Counted from the first letter of the stretch, positions 1 to 13,596 are shown. The stretch: DNA of 64,000 nt from Cylicocyclus nassatus (GCA_958299035.1 CATQJL010000326.1:3424232-3488231), one strand, 5' to 3'. Notes: a model not told the origin generated them from the sequence alone. Program-made: numbers and translations.

Positions 1-511
1 GCGTCGGCGAAATTGTGCCGCGCGTTCGATCTCCTTTCCAATTGGGATGATGGTCAGGGGGGATGGAATAGCTGTATCGTTGCATCGCCGTCATTTCCGA
101 GGTTAGAATGCCTTTTATCAAGTAGGAGCTCCAAACCTGAGTTGATGTCATGGTAAGGACATAGATTATGCCGTGTGATTTAAATCCGAGAACATTCTAC
201 CTCAGGCTACAGTTTTTCTTTTTCTAGCCTAAAAATGATATGAGCAAGAATAATGGTGTGTTCATGTGTAATCGCCTTATCTTAAATACACTATGCAATA
301 ACAAACAAAACAGAAAAGTAACTAATCGTCTCGTATCTTCACGGAATTAGGTAATTGCACAGCTTTCCGGAACTATTCAGTAGTGATGGAAAATCGTGAA
401 GTTTATGTACAGTAATTGGAATCAAAACAATAAAGCAACATGCTTATAGATTTGAAGGCTGTTGGAGCAAGTACACATGATCGTAACCCATGTTTTAAGA
501 TTTAGTAGCAG
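1..511. other. No feature recognised
   Basis: AT-rich sequence before the CA satellite. No open frame, splice chain or repeat that I can support. Confidence 0.5.
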
Positions 512-703
512 ATGACACACACACCACACACACCACACACACATACACCACACAATACACCACACACCACACACACCACACACACCACACACACTACACA
601 TACACACACACACTCCACACACACCGCACACACACACACACTTCACACACGCCGCACATACACCAATACACCACACACCGCACACACACACCACATGCAC
701 ACC

Positions 704-780
<77 letters not shown>

Positions 781-805
781 TACTCGTACATATACATACA
801 CACAT
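512..805. repeat. CA-rich microsatellite (ACACACC and ACATAC variants)
   Basis: The block starts as interrupted CACACACCA units, then shifts at about 707 to a regular (CATACA)n hexamer running to about 785. Both strands are open only because the repeat unit lacks stops. Confidence 0.95.
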
Positions 806-1475
806 CTGATAACACCACAGCTAAGGCTCTCGCGACAGAAGTTCTATCTTCAACCTTTCAAACGAAGTTCAGGTATCTTTTAGTTTTTCCCACTTTTGCT
901 GGCAAGATCATGGAAAGAGTGACTGATGGGTGCGATTTGGAAGATATTCTACTACTATAATGAAGCTTTCTAGAAATCATCAGGATAGACTGCATTGTAA
1001 CGGACTGAGGCGTTAACGAAGTTTGTGGAAAAATCTACGGCTAATACTAGAACTTAAACAAGGATGAAGTTCACGAGGAATAAAAGAGTGAATGATGCTC
1101 CTTTACCCAACGGAGCGGACATCTCCGAACTGAGAGTGTTACGTCACACAGATAGAATATCAAGCATTCGATATTTCAGTAAATTCATCATTGTTCACTG
1201 TATTTTAGTTTCAAATAATGCAGAATGAAGGACAAATCGATTTTAAGATCCTTTTATCGCAGCAGAAGTCACCAACAAACAATCAAAAGGTAGTTGAAGA
1301 ACCTTCAGTGAGAACGAAGTGTTCAATTACCGGATGGCATCTGTACCAAAGTGCTTATTTTACATCCTTCAGCAACTTTGCAAACGCAAAATTGATGTAT
1401 GTATGTCAGTTCTACAGCCTTATGATTCGTCAAGTATGTATATAACCGGCATTTGTCAAGCTCTGAGCTGATTTA
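806..1475. other. No feature recognised
   Basis: Sequence between the CA satellite and the mariner-type element. The open stretch at 1218-1445 shows no domain. Confidence 0.5.
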
Positions 1476-2380
1476 TTAGGTTGTTGCAAAAGTTATGCGC
1501 GTTTTGCGAGTTCTCAATTTGACGTGTTATAACTCTCTATAAAATCTACCTTTTTCAATGCGGTAAAAAAATCAGAGGCACCAAACCTTTCGCAATACAG
1601 CGCACATCCCATTATGCTCATATCTCCAACGGGCAGAAAAATATGGATTGATAAGCAGAAAAAGTTTCTCTCTGAAACTCCGTTTTTGACTAATCATAAC
1701 TTTCTCCAAAACTGTTAATATAGGTAATAAGCATACTATACTGTAGCCGGAAGCGAGGAGTACAAAAAAATTAAAAGGAGCTCAAACAAAAAGGATTTGC
1801 GAAAAGGAAAATATTAAAATCAAAAATGTCCGCTTTTTTGGAAATTTTTTCGCAGGCCTAAAAATCTCAAAATATGGAGTTCTTTTGGTTTTCTGCGTAA
1901 AGAACAGCTATACAATTTTGTAAAAACTATTAGAAGGCCCACCCTTACGCTTACAGAAATGAGCAAAGCTTTGGCGATTGCCCTTTTCAAGGAAAATTTG
2001 TGGCAGAATGATTAAAACGAGTGCCCATGTTGAGGCGCCGGAATCCCAATCTAGGGAATCTCTGAGAAAATAATGAAATTTGTGTAATGTAGACAATTTC
2101 CAATACAGTAGCTGGAGTTTCAAAAGTTTGCGTTTATTCGCGCTTGATTTCTGGCCAGAAAAATAAATGCAATGAAATTCTGAATTCGAGAGCGGTTGTG
2201 TGAAGCTTTACTACTTTTTAACTAATGAAGCTAGAAGCCCGTTTTGACGACCATTGTATAGAGGATAAAAGGAGCTTGTTGGTGGTATGCTAAGTTTTTC
2301 TCAAAGAAGGAAGTTTGATGGAGAAAAGTTGTTTCAAAACAAAAGCTAGAAAAACGCGCACTACTTTTGCACTAACCTAA
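1476..2380. mobile_element. Mariner-type element, non-autonomous or decayed, TA target duplication
   Basis: The terminal inverted repeats are TTAGGTTGTTGCAAAAGT on the left and the complement of TTAGGTTAGTGCAAAAGTAG on the right. They are flanked by TA at 1474-1475 and 2381-2382. The ends are typical of the Tc1/mariner superfamily. The 905-bp body has no intact transposase frame; the longest minus-strand frame (2123-1908) shows no DDE motif I can recognise. Confidence 0.75.
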
Positions 2381-2382
2381 TA

Positions 2383-3721
2383 GAAATAGTCCATCTCTTT
2401 CGATGCTGTCTTTGGTCTATAGTTCATACATCATCAGTCAGTTCAACAAGTGAATTAATTCAACTTACATGACGTTCTGAGTGGTAGAAACCAGATTCCC
2501 TGTAATCAACTACAACTTTTATTCACACTCCTAATTTGTTCTTGGATAGCGTACAAACAAAGAAACTTTGGTAAATGCGGAACCGTATACAAAAACGCAC
2601 TTCTGTTTTGAGGTGACGTGCATATGTTGCACATATATACAGTAACGTGGATAAAACGAGTTCTATCTGCTCCGTAAAGAAACTACAATTATGTTACCAC
2701 GAACGTGTTAATGTCAAAAACTGCTCAAGTGCCCGTGTTTGGAGAACTTCGCAGTTTTACGAGCAAACGTTAATTCCTTCGGAAGGTTTTTGTTCTAGCT
2801 TCAAAACTTCTCAAAACAATGCATTCGTGCGATTTCGAGTATGAAACCTGCAATGAACGTGCGTTACCAGACTTGACAGAAGAACTTCTGTGTGCAAAGG
2901 AGCGAAAAGCAGCAGCAGGAACCCAATAAAAAGCTTGAACGTTGGTGCAATAGACTAGAGGTGAATTACGTTCTTCCTACACCATTAATGAGAGCTAGAG
3001 TGAGACGGGGGAGGGGACGTTTGCTCATTGTCAAAAAATTGCAGTCTCACAACGTCAGTTTTCAAGATAATGTGCAGCAACTCTAATTCAACACTGAGTT
3101 AATTGCCCGCTACGCCTTTTTAAAGAAATTTCTGTCAAGTTAACAGGATCAAAAAGTTTAGAGAAAATTATTCTGATTGTTTGCAAGTTTTAAAACCTTT
3201 TGAATTTGAGAATTTGAGATCAGCTAATTTGTAATAATTCTTTAGCATGGTACGATGAGGGAACTCTCTCTGTTTCTCATAGGTTGCCTCCGTCATCCTG
3301 TTCGCTAAGCATTGGCGGACGAACGGAAAATGTGTGCAGCGACTGTGCGAGTCAAAATTTTCTAGATATTTCCAAGAAATTATTTATTGTGTTGACATTA
3401 ACTACGGAAGAAATGCATATATTTGTAACAATTTTTGGTAATTTTCAAGGTTTTTTTTAAACATTCTGCTGGTTGACTGGAGTACTGCTTCTTCAGCTAA
3501 AGTTCTCTATTGTTGGGACCTCCTGTCAAGGTTTCTTGTCCTGGAGGGTGGAAAACTCTCGTTTAGGTAGGAAAATCTTGAGATAAACCTCATCAAGTCT
3601 CTATTTTTATCAAAAATTGTGTGCGTTCTTTAATTGCACCTATGCGGGAAGATATTTATCCGATCACGACTTCAAGCGAAGCTACGCACACAAGCTGAAA
3701 TATCCCTTGTGTTTTTTCTTT
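2383..3721. other. No feature recognised
   Basis: AT-rich, only short frames. Nothing recognisable up to the minus-strand open stretch at 3722-4225. Confidence 0.45.
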
Positions 3722-4612
3722 CTAAACGTGGAAGAGACCAGAAAAAGTGGAAAGTGTGATAGAGAGAGAGAAGAGAAGTGGAAGACTTTGAACGGTTCTA
3801 ACTAATCTCGCAAGATTGACATTTATGACCATTTTAGATAGAATTGCCCAGTGGAATAATGTTCCCGTCCTATAAGGACGTTCGAGACTGGATCGTTTAA
3901 CTGCCTCTAGCCATCCGTCGCTATCATTGCTATAAAGCTCGCGTAGAACCGCGTCGTCTTTGCAGAAATTCAGTTCGCTCCTCGCTGCAACTATTCTGCA
4001 CCATGACCTTGTAAGTTTGCGTTCATGAACTTTGTACAGTTCCAGCTGTACACTAACACGTGTCCGCATGCTTATAGCACGAAAAATCTTTGTAATTAGA
4101 AAAATCGCCAAATTAGAGAATATAATCCATTTCCATGCCTCTCTTAACGCGTAAACTCGATCTTTCGTGCCGCTTCTATGGCCACACACCTTGGCTGCTG
4201 CGTGATTCGGATTTCGGCACCTCACGCGATTAGTCGTTTCTGAATGGGGCTTAGGTGTACAAGGGCACGACCAGAATCAAGTGTGAACTCGTTTTCGCGC
4301 CCTTTTCCAACGGTTTCTCTCTCTTTTTCAGATATAGTACATTACTTTCACTTCCAGCGCTTCCTCGCTCTTTGATCGGGTCTTGTTCTCGAACAGCAAA
4401 CTGTGGCATTGAGCTCAATTTTTGTATCTTCTCAATCTTATTCCGCCGAACTGAAGTTCTTAGGACTCCTATGATTATCTACTTCTTCCACATTCCATCA
4501 CACTTCTTCCTAATTTCTTCTCTTGCAAATTTGTATTTACTTGCAACTTCTCACGTACATCCATGTCGATTGTCCATCGACCGAAGATGTTCTTGAACAC
4601 TCAAGAAGTTAC

Positions 4613-5640
4613 TGCTCTATCATGTGATCTGTAGTCCCAAGGACAATCAAGATCCATAGAACGCTGAAGGATTTTCCAACTTGACAAAATACTGCAAGAC
4701 ATTCGTGGTGACCTTTGCGCCGGTTGTGTCACACATAATTCTTGTAGAAAGTCCATTTTCTGTTGAGATTGGATAGCTCCATCTAGGTTTTCCTTTGAAG
4801 CTCTTCCTTTATGTGCCTAAATACCACACACTAGATAATTTCACATCGTACAAAAACATAGTTATCACCCTTTTCTGCTCCATAAACGATGTGTGTTGAA
4901 TCAACATTACACAGTAATATATCTTAGCTTGTGAACGTGTCGAAAAGAATTTTATGTGAAATACTTTGTGGAAGGAAGTTCACCGCCACTGTCACCGTGC
5001 CGGGCCAGACAGGGCATGCGTTCGTTTCACTCTTGGTTACACCGCCTATACTATCGTCTGACATCGGCTGACTGGTTTTCTACTGCCTTAAGTGATAAAG
5101 ATGTCCTCATCCTGTCCCTGCCACTGTTCGGTTCACTTACTTTCATCTTACGAGATAATCATTCTCTAGACTGACAACGATGAGGAAAGAGGTAGAGGAA
5201 CATTACAGTACGAAAGGAGTTCTCCGTAATTGGCTTGATTTTTGCGCCGTGCCCGGGGACGAACTTTGCTCGACGCGTAGCTTATCCTACCGGTCCATGA
5301 TTGACAATCCACTTACCGCGCTAGAACAGATATACGATTGCGGAAGTGCATTTTGTATCGATTCTTTGGCAAAGAGAGAATCAACGAAATTACCAATATC
5401 TTGAACCTACTGGCAATTTTTAGACGATCCGCAACGATGTCCTTTCAATCTTATTGCCGGTCTCCTTACCCAAGCGCGGCCTTCAGCACGTATTCGACAA
5501 ATGTGCTGACGTATGGTTTATTCGTTCATCCTTTGACCTAAATCACTTTATTTGGATAGGATTCCAGCATTGCGCTACAGTAATGTAGCTAAGCTAACTA
5601 ATACTTTCACAGCTGCCATGTCGTTTCTCTTCCGCATTCG
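4613..5640 (-). CDS. Possible multi-exon gene of unknown function, divergent from the FMO gene
   Basis: Not recognised. Six short minus-strand exons chain in consistent phase: 5640-5611, 5505-5470, 5409-5317, 5170-5152, 4759-4713 and 4691-4613. They read through segments such as ETTWQL, FVEYVLKAALG, RFKILVISLILSLPKNRYK, LENDYL, KMDFLQELCVTQPAQR and SWKILQRSMDLDCPWDYRS. The donors at 5316 (GTAAGTGG) and 5469 (GTAAGG) are good and the acceptors end in CAG. Further open, coding-like peptide lies downstream on the same strand: KIEKIQKLSSMPQF near 4.4 kb, and NFCKDDAVLRELYSNDSDG within an open frame at 4225-3722. I could not link these in phase. The opposite strand is also open at 5180-5404, so the strand is not certain. 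The start and stop are unknown. Confidence 0.33.
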
Positions 5641-6354
5641 CTGAGGGCACAGAAATCTCCGCATGCGTTCTTACACTGATTCGAATTAGTGTGGCTAGTA
5701 TAACACTACCTGCTGTGGTAATGAGAATACAGAGAAGGGAGTTATTCTCAGTGATTTAAGTGTACCAGTTTACCTGGACATCTATTTAAGGTCTGCTACG
5801 TTACTGCTTCGGTAAAGGTAGGTAAAGCTTCGATAAAACTTGAAACACTGCATTGATGAGCTCTACCTAATCAGAGTATTTACCATTTACCTTCAAATTC
5901 TAAATCAAAAAATGCCAGGCGCAATTTTTTTTCATATTTTACATCATCGAACGCCCATGCCAGAGATGCCAGTCGCTAAGTTCTACCCTCTAAGAACAAT
6001 AACCCTATTAGTGCAACAATTGTACTATGTCATTCTTAACTAGATTGTGTTCTAAAAGGTCTTTTTTCTTATCCGGTTTTTCTTCCTCAAAATTACTTGT
6101 AAGGACCTGCTAGAGAGCACGTTCCGTGCGTCATTCACACGTGCGCCTTGTCCATGTCTCCGCCCAGACTACCGGAATAGCCGCACAAGAACAAAGCCGT
6201 TGGGCGAGTACGGAAGTACCCGTCAACGAAAGTTCACCACTGTGTCCACTCTCTTAGTGTCTTATTAATTGCGTCTCGAAATCTTCCCCATTGTGATTTA
6301 TTTGGTATTCACTCTGTGGACTTCTCTCACAATTTACATCATCCTCCTTACAGT

Positions 6355-9300
6355 ATGCGAGTGGCAGTAATTGGCGCTGGCGCCAGTGGTCTTCCGGCTA
6401 TCAAAGCCGCTATTGAAGATGGTTGTGAGGTAATCCCTATGATTTTTGTTGGATTTATCGCAAAATTCCACTTTTTAGGTGGTTTGCTTTGAAATGTCTA
6501 ATGACATTGGAGGGCTTTGGAGGTATAAGCCGAATGATTGCCCAGGTATGCCAACGAATCCGTGCTGGAATGGTAAAGATCTACTTGATTGGTATTTTCG
6601 AACACCTTTTGTTTTCACTCTCACTGCACTCTTTCTCTGAAAATTTCACATGCACCACTTTGCCTAGATTCAGTTTATTTTTTGGTTACAAACCATAAAG
6701 ACTTTCTGTATGAAGAAAAAAAAGCACTCCCAAATTTACTCGCACATTTCTTGCTACCATCAAATTTTTAGTCAAGCAAACCATTCTGAAAGTAAAATAC
6801 CAAAAGTGGATGTAAGTGTAGGCCTAGAAGAGAAATATATTCACATCTGCAAGCCTATACGTAGGTAGATCCTACCGTTCGTCTCTTTCGATTTCTGCCA
6901 TATAGTTTCTGCAAGGAAATCAGTTAGGCTTGTGCCTCAACCTAATGAACATTAAACTTTTTTCGTTTTTCTCAGCAAATTACAATGACAGAGTGAGAAA
7001 ATTTTGAATAGGCCACGCTTTTTTCGGTTTCGTTTTAGTATCAACGGAGAATGAAGCTGCATTCTTATTTGGCATCTCTTCCTCGCCTTGAAGTTGGACA
7101 CATGTGACTACATGATTCTTAATTTTAACTACAGCAATTTAACTTCAATAGAAAACGAAACCACCGATTGGTTTAAGTAATAAGTTGCGGCTCTGCTTTT
7201 TGACTGAAAAAACAACAAGTTTTTTCTCTAATAATTATCTCAAAAAGCCCTGAACTTGGCTCTATCAACGCCAACTATCGCAAAACTATGCGATGTAACT
7301 TGATCAGTGTAGGTTCTTTGTACTGACCTCACCACAATTTAGGAGAAGGAACTGTCATGAAAACAACAGTTATTAACACATCGAAAGAAATGACTGCATA
7401 CAGGTACACTACTGCACGTTTTTCTTTCCGAAAATTTGCAAAAAAAAATTTAGCGATTTTCCACCTCCAAAAGATGCAGCAAACTACATGCATAATACAG
7501 AATTGGTGGAATACTTCAGGTCTTACGCAAGACAGTAAGCAGATTTAAATGTAGATCGGCTTAGGATATCCCTTTCTCTTCCCTTTTGCAGATTTGATCT
7601 GGAGAAGTACATTCGTTTCTCGCATAAAGTAAAATCTATCAAAAGGAATGCACGTTTTTCGGAGACTGGACAATGGGATGTGGAATGGCTTGACCTCAAG
7701 TGAGTCATTGTATTTAGGCGTCGAAAAAAAAATCGAATCACTTACACACCTACATGAGAATGTCCTTTGTCGAAGGGGAAAGAGAGACGATGGTTTTAGG
7801 ACAAATAATGGTGCCGTAGAAACATTTGATGGTGTAATGGTTTGTACTGGACATCATACGGATCCTTACTGGCCAAATCCATTCCCAGGGCAGGAAGCAT
7901 TCACTGGAAAATTGGTCCACAGCCATGATTATAAGGACCATAGGGTACATGAGATACGACTATTCTTGTTTTTTTTATATTGCTAAGCATTTTAAGGGCT
8001 ATGAGGACCAAACTGTGGTTGTGATTGGTATCGGCAATAGTGGAGCAGATATCGCCGTTGAACTTAGCAAAATTTGCAAGAAAGTAAGGCCCCTTTCAAT
8101 AATTTCAATGATCATTTTGTGCCTCTTATTCGCACACTTGTACGCTACTTCAGCGCTTTTTAATTGCTGTTTAGGTGTATTTGGCCACCCGATCTGGATC
8201 ATGGGTAATGAATCGAGTCTGGGACGGTGGAGAACCAGCAGACTTGGCCTATTTGAGCAGGTTGGCTGAAAACGATCTCATAAAGATTTAAGGAGCCTTT
8301 TCGTGGTGTTTATGGGTAATGAGGGTATCTTTTGGTACTTTCTCGGTGCTAATCTCAAGAATTGTGCTAATCTTTCTCAGTCGGAAAATACTTCAATATC
8401 TTGTATAAAAGTGGGCAGAATGCTGGAGGCTTTTAACAGCCCTCGCCATCTAGGCATGTTCTATCTCCCAAGATTTTGTAGAGCCCCAAAACGAACGAAA
8501 TGAAAGTGAAAGAAAACACGATAAAAATCTTAGTGAATAAAACATTTTCAGATTTTTCTTCTTCCTCAAACATGTGACTCCATGGAGCTTACAGAACCAT
8601 ATTTTGGAAACAAAGCTGAACAGGAGGTTTGTTTTTACCCGGAGCGGTCACACATTAACCAGTAATTCGTTCATTTCCTTGAAGATTCGATCACGGACGA
8701 TTTGGCTTAACGCCAAAACATCGTGTTCTTGCTGCTCACGTTACAATTAACGATGAATTACCCAACCGTATAATTTCTGGCACTGTTGTGGTAAGATAAA
8801 AAAAAACTCTTCTGAATTTTGAAACACAGCAGAAATTTCTTAGATCAAACCTAATATTGGTTCATTTACCAAAGAGGGAGTAATTTTCGAGGATGGTACA
8901 GAAGTGCCAAAAATTGACACGGTAAGTGTCTATCTTTTGGTAGAAGGCGAATTTGCGCAAGTTCTTAACTCACTTAAATTATAGGTAATTTTCGCCACTG
9001 GTTTCTCATTCGGATTCCCTCTAGTTGAGGGAGGACAACTAATACCAGTGAAAGATAATCATGTTGATCTATACAAGTACATGTACCCGGCTCAGTTATC
9101 TCCAAAGGTTTGGTAAATTATGGATTTAACAAATTTTATCCTTAATATCGTCTAATTCAGAACACTCTTGCTGTCATTGGGCTCGTACAACCAACTGGTT
9201 CTATCATGCCAATATCAGAAATGCAAACACGAGTGTTTATCGCAGCTTTAACTGTGGGAAAATTTTTTTTGAAAATTGCCTTAGATCCATCAGTCCGTTA

Positions 9301-9838
9301 ACTTTTTCAGGGTAAAATAAAACTACCTTCCAAAGAGAAGATGGAGAAAGACATCAAACGTAAGCACGAGATTATGGCAAAGGAATTCATTCCTAGCAGA
9401 AGACACACAATCCAGGTTTGCTTTTTACCTATAGAATAAAATATCTAATGATACCAAAAAGTGTCAAATAGAATATTTTAGGTTTACTATGTCGAAATAA
9501 TGGATGAGCTAGCAAAACTTCTTGGCTGTAAACCTACAGTCTCTTATCGCTTCATAACCGACCCAATGCTAGCAAAGGCTTTATTATTCCATGGTCTTGT
9601 TCCTTACCAGTACAGGTTACAGGTATATACATGCCGTATAGAAAAGCTGATAGTTGTCCCAAATAAGTAGCGCTAAATATCAAATTCTAAGGGACCCCAT
9701 TCATGGCCTGGAGCTCGGGAGGCTATACTCACATTCGAGGACCGTGTATTCAACACAACACGAACTAGGAAAACTAAGGAAACTTTAAGCAGTAAACCAC
9801 CAATCAAAATGTTTTTACTTCGCCATTTATTCCACTAA
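6355..9838 (+). CDS. Flavin-containing monooxygenase, complete, 16 exons, 525 aa
   Basis: NADPH- and FAD-dependent monooxygenase that oxygenates soft nucleophiles (N or S atoms), normally at the ER membrane. I built 16 exons with consistent phase: 6355-6429, 6479-6545, 7343-7403, 7454-7534, 7592-7699, 7800-7944, 7997-8083, 8175-8260, 8552-8626, 8685-8790, 8844-8921, 8985-9107, 9161-9253, 9311-9415, 9482-9622 and 9692-9838. Together they give 1578 nt including the stop. The FAD site GAGASG is at residues 7-12, the FMO signature FTGKLVHSHDY at 165-175, the NADPH site GIGNSG at 190-195, and FATGF at 326-330. The length matches nematode FMOs (about 520-530 aa). The C-terminus ends in a short hydrophobic stretch. 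No lesion is visible. The donor after 9253 (GTGGGA) and the acceptors before 7997 and 9692 (AAG) are weak, but the protein alignment forces them. Family call very sure; paralogue not assigned. Confidence 0.95.
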
Positions 9839-11397
9839 AGTGCTTTCATTACAAAGTCGATATATTTGTACAGATTGTTTCCCTAGTCGACATCTAGAAT
9901 TTTTATTCTCGTTATACCTTTTCGATGTGCTAACAGCATTGTGCTAACAGCATTATGGATTCAATTATATTCGTTACATAAATGACTTAAAAAATTAAGC
10001 GCTATAAGATACCCGCTGGGACAATGACTAAGATTTACGAGGAGTGAAAGAAGAGCCACCGATTTTCTTCTCTCGAAGAGCTCAGTAGCAGCTTTCAGAA
10101 TAATGATCAGTATTATGTTGCAAAGAATTTCGTCGGCTTAGTAGAGGGAATGGGAAAAAGGATTTTCTCAGGGATCTTCGTAGGGTAATCGGTCCCCTAC
10201 CCCCTCTAGAAGTTTTTCGGAAGCTCCTCAATTTCAAATTCAAATCTCCTCAATTTCTCCAAAAAAACAACATCTACAAACTAAAATTTTTTTCGAATGG
10301 AGTTAGTTTATTGATGCAAACTGAAAAGCTATTACAATTACAAATAAAAGGCAACGGGACTCGATAGCTCCCTTTTCATTGAAAAAAATTAACAGCAGAT
10401 TGATAGGACTAAGGCATAGTACAGCTCTATCACATATTTACTTGCGTTGCAGGACTGTAGTCCTTACTTAGAGGTTTGTGATAGGCCATCTCTTTAAATT
10501 ATTTTTTGTTCTTATCTTAACCAAGCAGAGATAAGGAAAGTACACTGTTAGCAAGCGAAACCACTGTTGACATGCGGAGATCCAGCCTGACAGAACAGTC
10601 GTTTCTGCTTTCCTTAAATTGTACTGTCAAAGTGCTGAAGTGATATAAGTTTTATGACCTTCATTCCTAGCCAGAAAATGCGGTGTTCAAATGTTTTCAA
10701 GAGAATTTCGTTTTAATTATGAATGTGATATTTGATTTCTCTCTTTTGTCGTCTTCTCAACAGCAATGAATTTTCCTAAAGACATTCCATGCGAATTTAA
10801 TTACGAAAGGCACTTGGTCACACCTTTACTAATGATGTCAAAATTTTTGTGCCGCAACTCAAGAAATGAAATCTCCTCGATTCTTGTCTACTTCGCAAAG
10901 TCACATAATTTATAATGAGACTCTTAAACCGTTGGCTATAAGCACTTCCACTTACAACACTCGGAGAGTTACCTTTATTATCTTGAAAATGATCAACTAG
11001 CATACAAGAAATCAAACGTTGTTCTTAATTTGCAAGTTGTTTCTTTGGAACCATGCTTCACTAATCTCGATTATTTGACAGAAAATGAACCCTTCATTAT
11101 TCATCACAAATATGGCATCACTCGCTATAGACATACATACTCGCTTTGTTAAAACTAGGAATTGAAATTTTCAACTGAAACAAGTGGTCTGAATTATGAA
11201 GTTACGATGGTGGATCAAAAAAAGTTGGCTTTCGAATCTAACTATCACCGTAGATGAAGAGCTGCAAGGAATGCCTCACTCTTTTCTACTGTTATTCTGT
11301 GAAATGTGAAGCTCTAGCAACATTATATATAGACTCGTCTCAAATTTCATCAAAAATAAAAGTCAAAACACAATATCATTTTTATTTATTACAGAAT
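9839..11397. other. Intergenic, between converging FMO and cuticlin 3' ends
   Basis: The two genes converge here. No canonical AATAAA was seen close behind the FMO stop. The cuticlin polyadenylation signals fall at the right edge. Otherwise AT-rich with no supported feature. Confidence 0.5.
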
Positions 11398-13596
11398 TTA
11401 CAGTTTCGGAGTGACAATATAGGTTTTATAGCGTGCCAGGTAAAATACGACATATGTGGTTGATACGAATATAAAAGCTATTAAAGCAGCAGTTATTGTA
11501 AATGATTCTGCCGATAAGCAGATTGTTCCAGACACAGCGACAGAGGACGAGTTTGTCTAAAAAGGAAATTATGAATTCGCTGATTAAAATTGAGAAGCGA
11601 CATGAACTATCTGACACGCTTTCTTCTGAAAAGTCAGACATATAGCAAGACGCAAACAAACCCAAAAAATGCAAAAGGCGAACTGGGTGACATCAAACTA
11701 ATTTAGGTCAGAAATTCGTGCTCTAAGTAAGTTTTTGTTTCCACGTTTATTTTGGAACCTAAACAGGCAAGCAACAAAAAAGCTCTTTTGTGAAGTTAGG
11801 TTTTGTCTAAAGTTGCCCGTGCGGGTTTCGTGTCAGCGCCGTGCTAGATCTTCTGTTGAGCTTTTTATCGATCACGCCCACGTGGGTTTGGGCAGGGCGC
11901 CAACACATGGGCAACACTTGGCAAAGCATTATTCTCGACAATGGCCAAACACTACGAAATCAGAGCAGAAATTTACGCAAGATTTTCACTATCTCATATA
12001 CATCATTAGCTACCTGTGGGTCTTCCAGGTATGATAAAGCATTGCCTGATGTGACAGTGCTTGCATTTACACTGTCTTCCATAGTGAGAGTGGCCGCTAC
12101 CTCGATTTGCCCTCTTTTATGTCCCAGTTCTTGCACTAAAACATTGGCATATTCTCAATTGTTTATAGGAGGTAAACTCAACAGCTTTGCTTCACCTATC
12201 GCTCGTGACCGTCTGACTCTTTCAATATCGGAAGCGGTGTTAGTTTGATCCATGCTACATGCTGGAGGACTGAGACCTTCGCACTCAAAAGGTGAACGAC
12301 AGATCTCCAGAATACATTCATAGTTCAGCACAGTTGCGTCGCTAAACTTGTACCCAAACACCTCTACGATTGCCTAAAACATTTTGCTATGAAGAACAGT
12401 AAGGCTGTGTTCGAAGTTGCATGTGCCAGCGCCGTTGAGTGAACAACAAGGGCGCCTCCATATGGATGCGCTGGCACGGCGCTGGCACGGCCTCGGCACG
12501 CGGGCTACTGTGGATCCCTTCTAAAGCGACTTTGAATGATTCACCTTGCCGTCCTCATAGAGCACATCTGGTTGAATGGTCGGGTCGATGGCACAACCGT
12601 CAACATCGATCTAGAAAGAAATTGATTTTTCTCGGAAAATTTTTGAAGAGGTAAATCAACTTGCAAGGTCCACTCGTTCGCCTCGACCGTCGCTGACGGA
12701 ACAACTATGCACAAGAAATCCAGATGTTGATTCACACTGCCATACATGGTAAATTTTCTCTCCGACTGTTCCCGTCCTTAAGAAATAGATATTTTGAAAA
12801 TTTTAAACATTTGTATGCGCTATCTACATTACGACCGGGCCATCAGGTGCTTGGCTATGGATTGAATATGTACAAGTTGGTGTCGAATATGTGTTAAGAA
12901 GTTCTGTAGTTCCAATGGGAGACATCTCTAGAAAAAAATCGTCGATTTCAGAAAGTTACAGCTTGATAATGAAGTCAAACATACCAATAGAGTTCGCTAA
13001 AGTTTTCTGATTTCTGAAAAAACAAATACATCTATATGCACGATCAGCTTTCGTAACAAAAGTGCCATGGAAGGATACTACTACGACCAGTGAAGATATA
13101 AGTCCCTGAAGAATACGAATATCACATCAGAAGAAATAAGGCAGGCAAAGTCAATGAGGTACAAGGTAAGTTAAATTACTATAGTTCTTTATAAAAAGTA
13201 GTAAAATCTACCTGAACTTTACCAGTAACCCTCTGCCTTTGCATTGTGCAGTCGCCGTTCTTGAAACGCATGGATAGTCTTGAAAGCAAAAAAAACTATC
13301 AGACATTCAAAGATATGTGCAAAATTTACCTGCTCTGATTCCTATTTTTCAAAAATGCTTTGCTGCATTTTTCATCTCCTGCCATTCCATGCACGTAAAC
13401 TCGGCCGGAGAAGGGTTTTTTCGTCTTGAAAGTCAAACCCACAAGAGATTCTTCGCAGTCAACCTTTGTCAGAAGATTTTTTATCTATTAGATGAGGAGA
13501 AGTAAAACTTACTGTGGGCTCTCCCACAACTTCATTTTCTATGGAATGCCCAGAGCAAGCAGTTGCGGCCCAAATAAGAATACCTACGTATTTCAT
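11398..13596 (-). CDS. Cuticlin-like ZP-domain transmembrane protein, complete, 10 exons, 386 aa
   Basis: Predicted secreted or membrane ZP-domain cuticlin that polymerises in the nematode cuticle. Exons in transcription order: 13596-13513, 13463-13330, 13278-13212, 13105-12985, 12927-12828, 12776-12665, 12610-12545, 12373-12178, 12135-12014 and 11556-11398. All phases join, giving 1161 nt. A signal peptide starts MKYVGILIWAATACSG. The ZP region starts near residue 29 (VDCEESLVGLTF) and includes FKNGDCTMQRQRV, VVVVSFHGTFVTKADRAYRC, IYHVWQCE and VDGCAIDP, with regularly spaced Cys. A furin-like site RVRRSR lies at 280-285. A single hydrophobic helix at about 355-374 is followed by a short basic tail. 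This order (signal peptide, ZP, furin site, TM, short tail) is the classic cuticlin plan. Intron 6 appears to use a GC donor (GCAAGT). AATAAA signals lie just after the stop (about 11381-11390). The ATG follows an AG acceptor-like CATTCAG, which would suit trans-splicing. Confidence 0.93.
12424..12530. repeat. GC-rich GGCACGGCGCT repeat inside a cuticlin intron
   Basis: Lies in the intron between 12373 and 12545. TGCCAGCGCCG on the left and GCTGGCACGGCGCTGGCAC on the right are partly inverted. It resembles the block at 16750-16860 in composition and motif. Confidence 0.4.

Noticed and set aside
512..883. Long His/Thr open frame and its Cys/Val minus-strand mirror
   Set aside because: Both are translations of the CA-rich satellite.
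3722..4225. 167-aa minus-strand frame as a single-exon protein
   Set aside because: No domain or start context; if coding at all it is probably only partly exonic.
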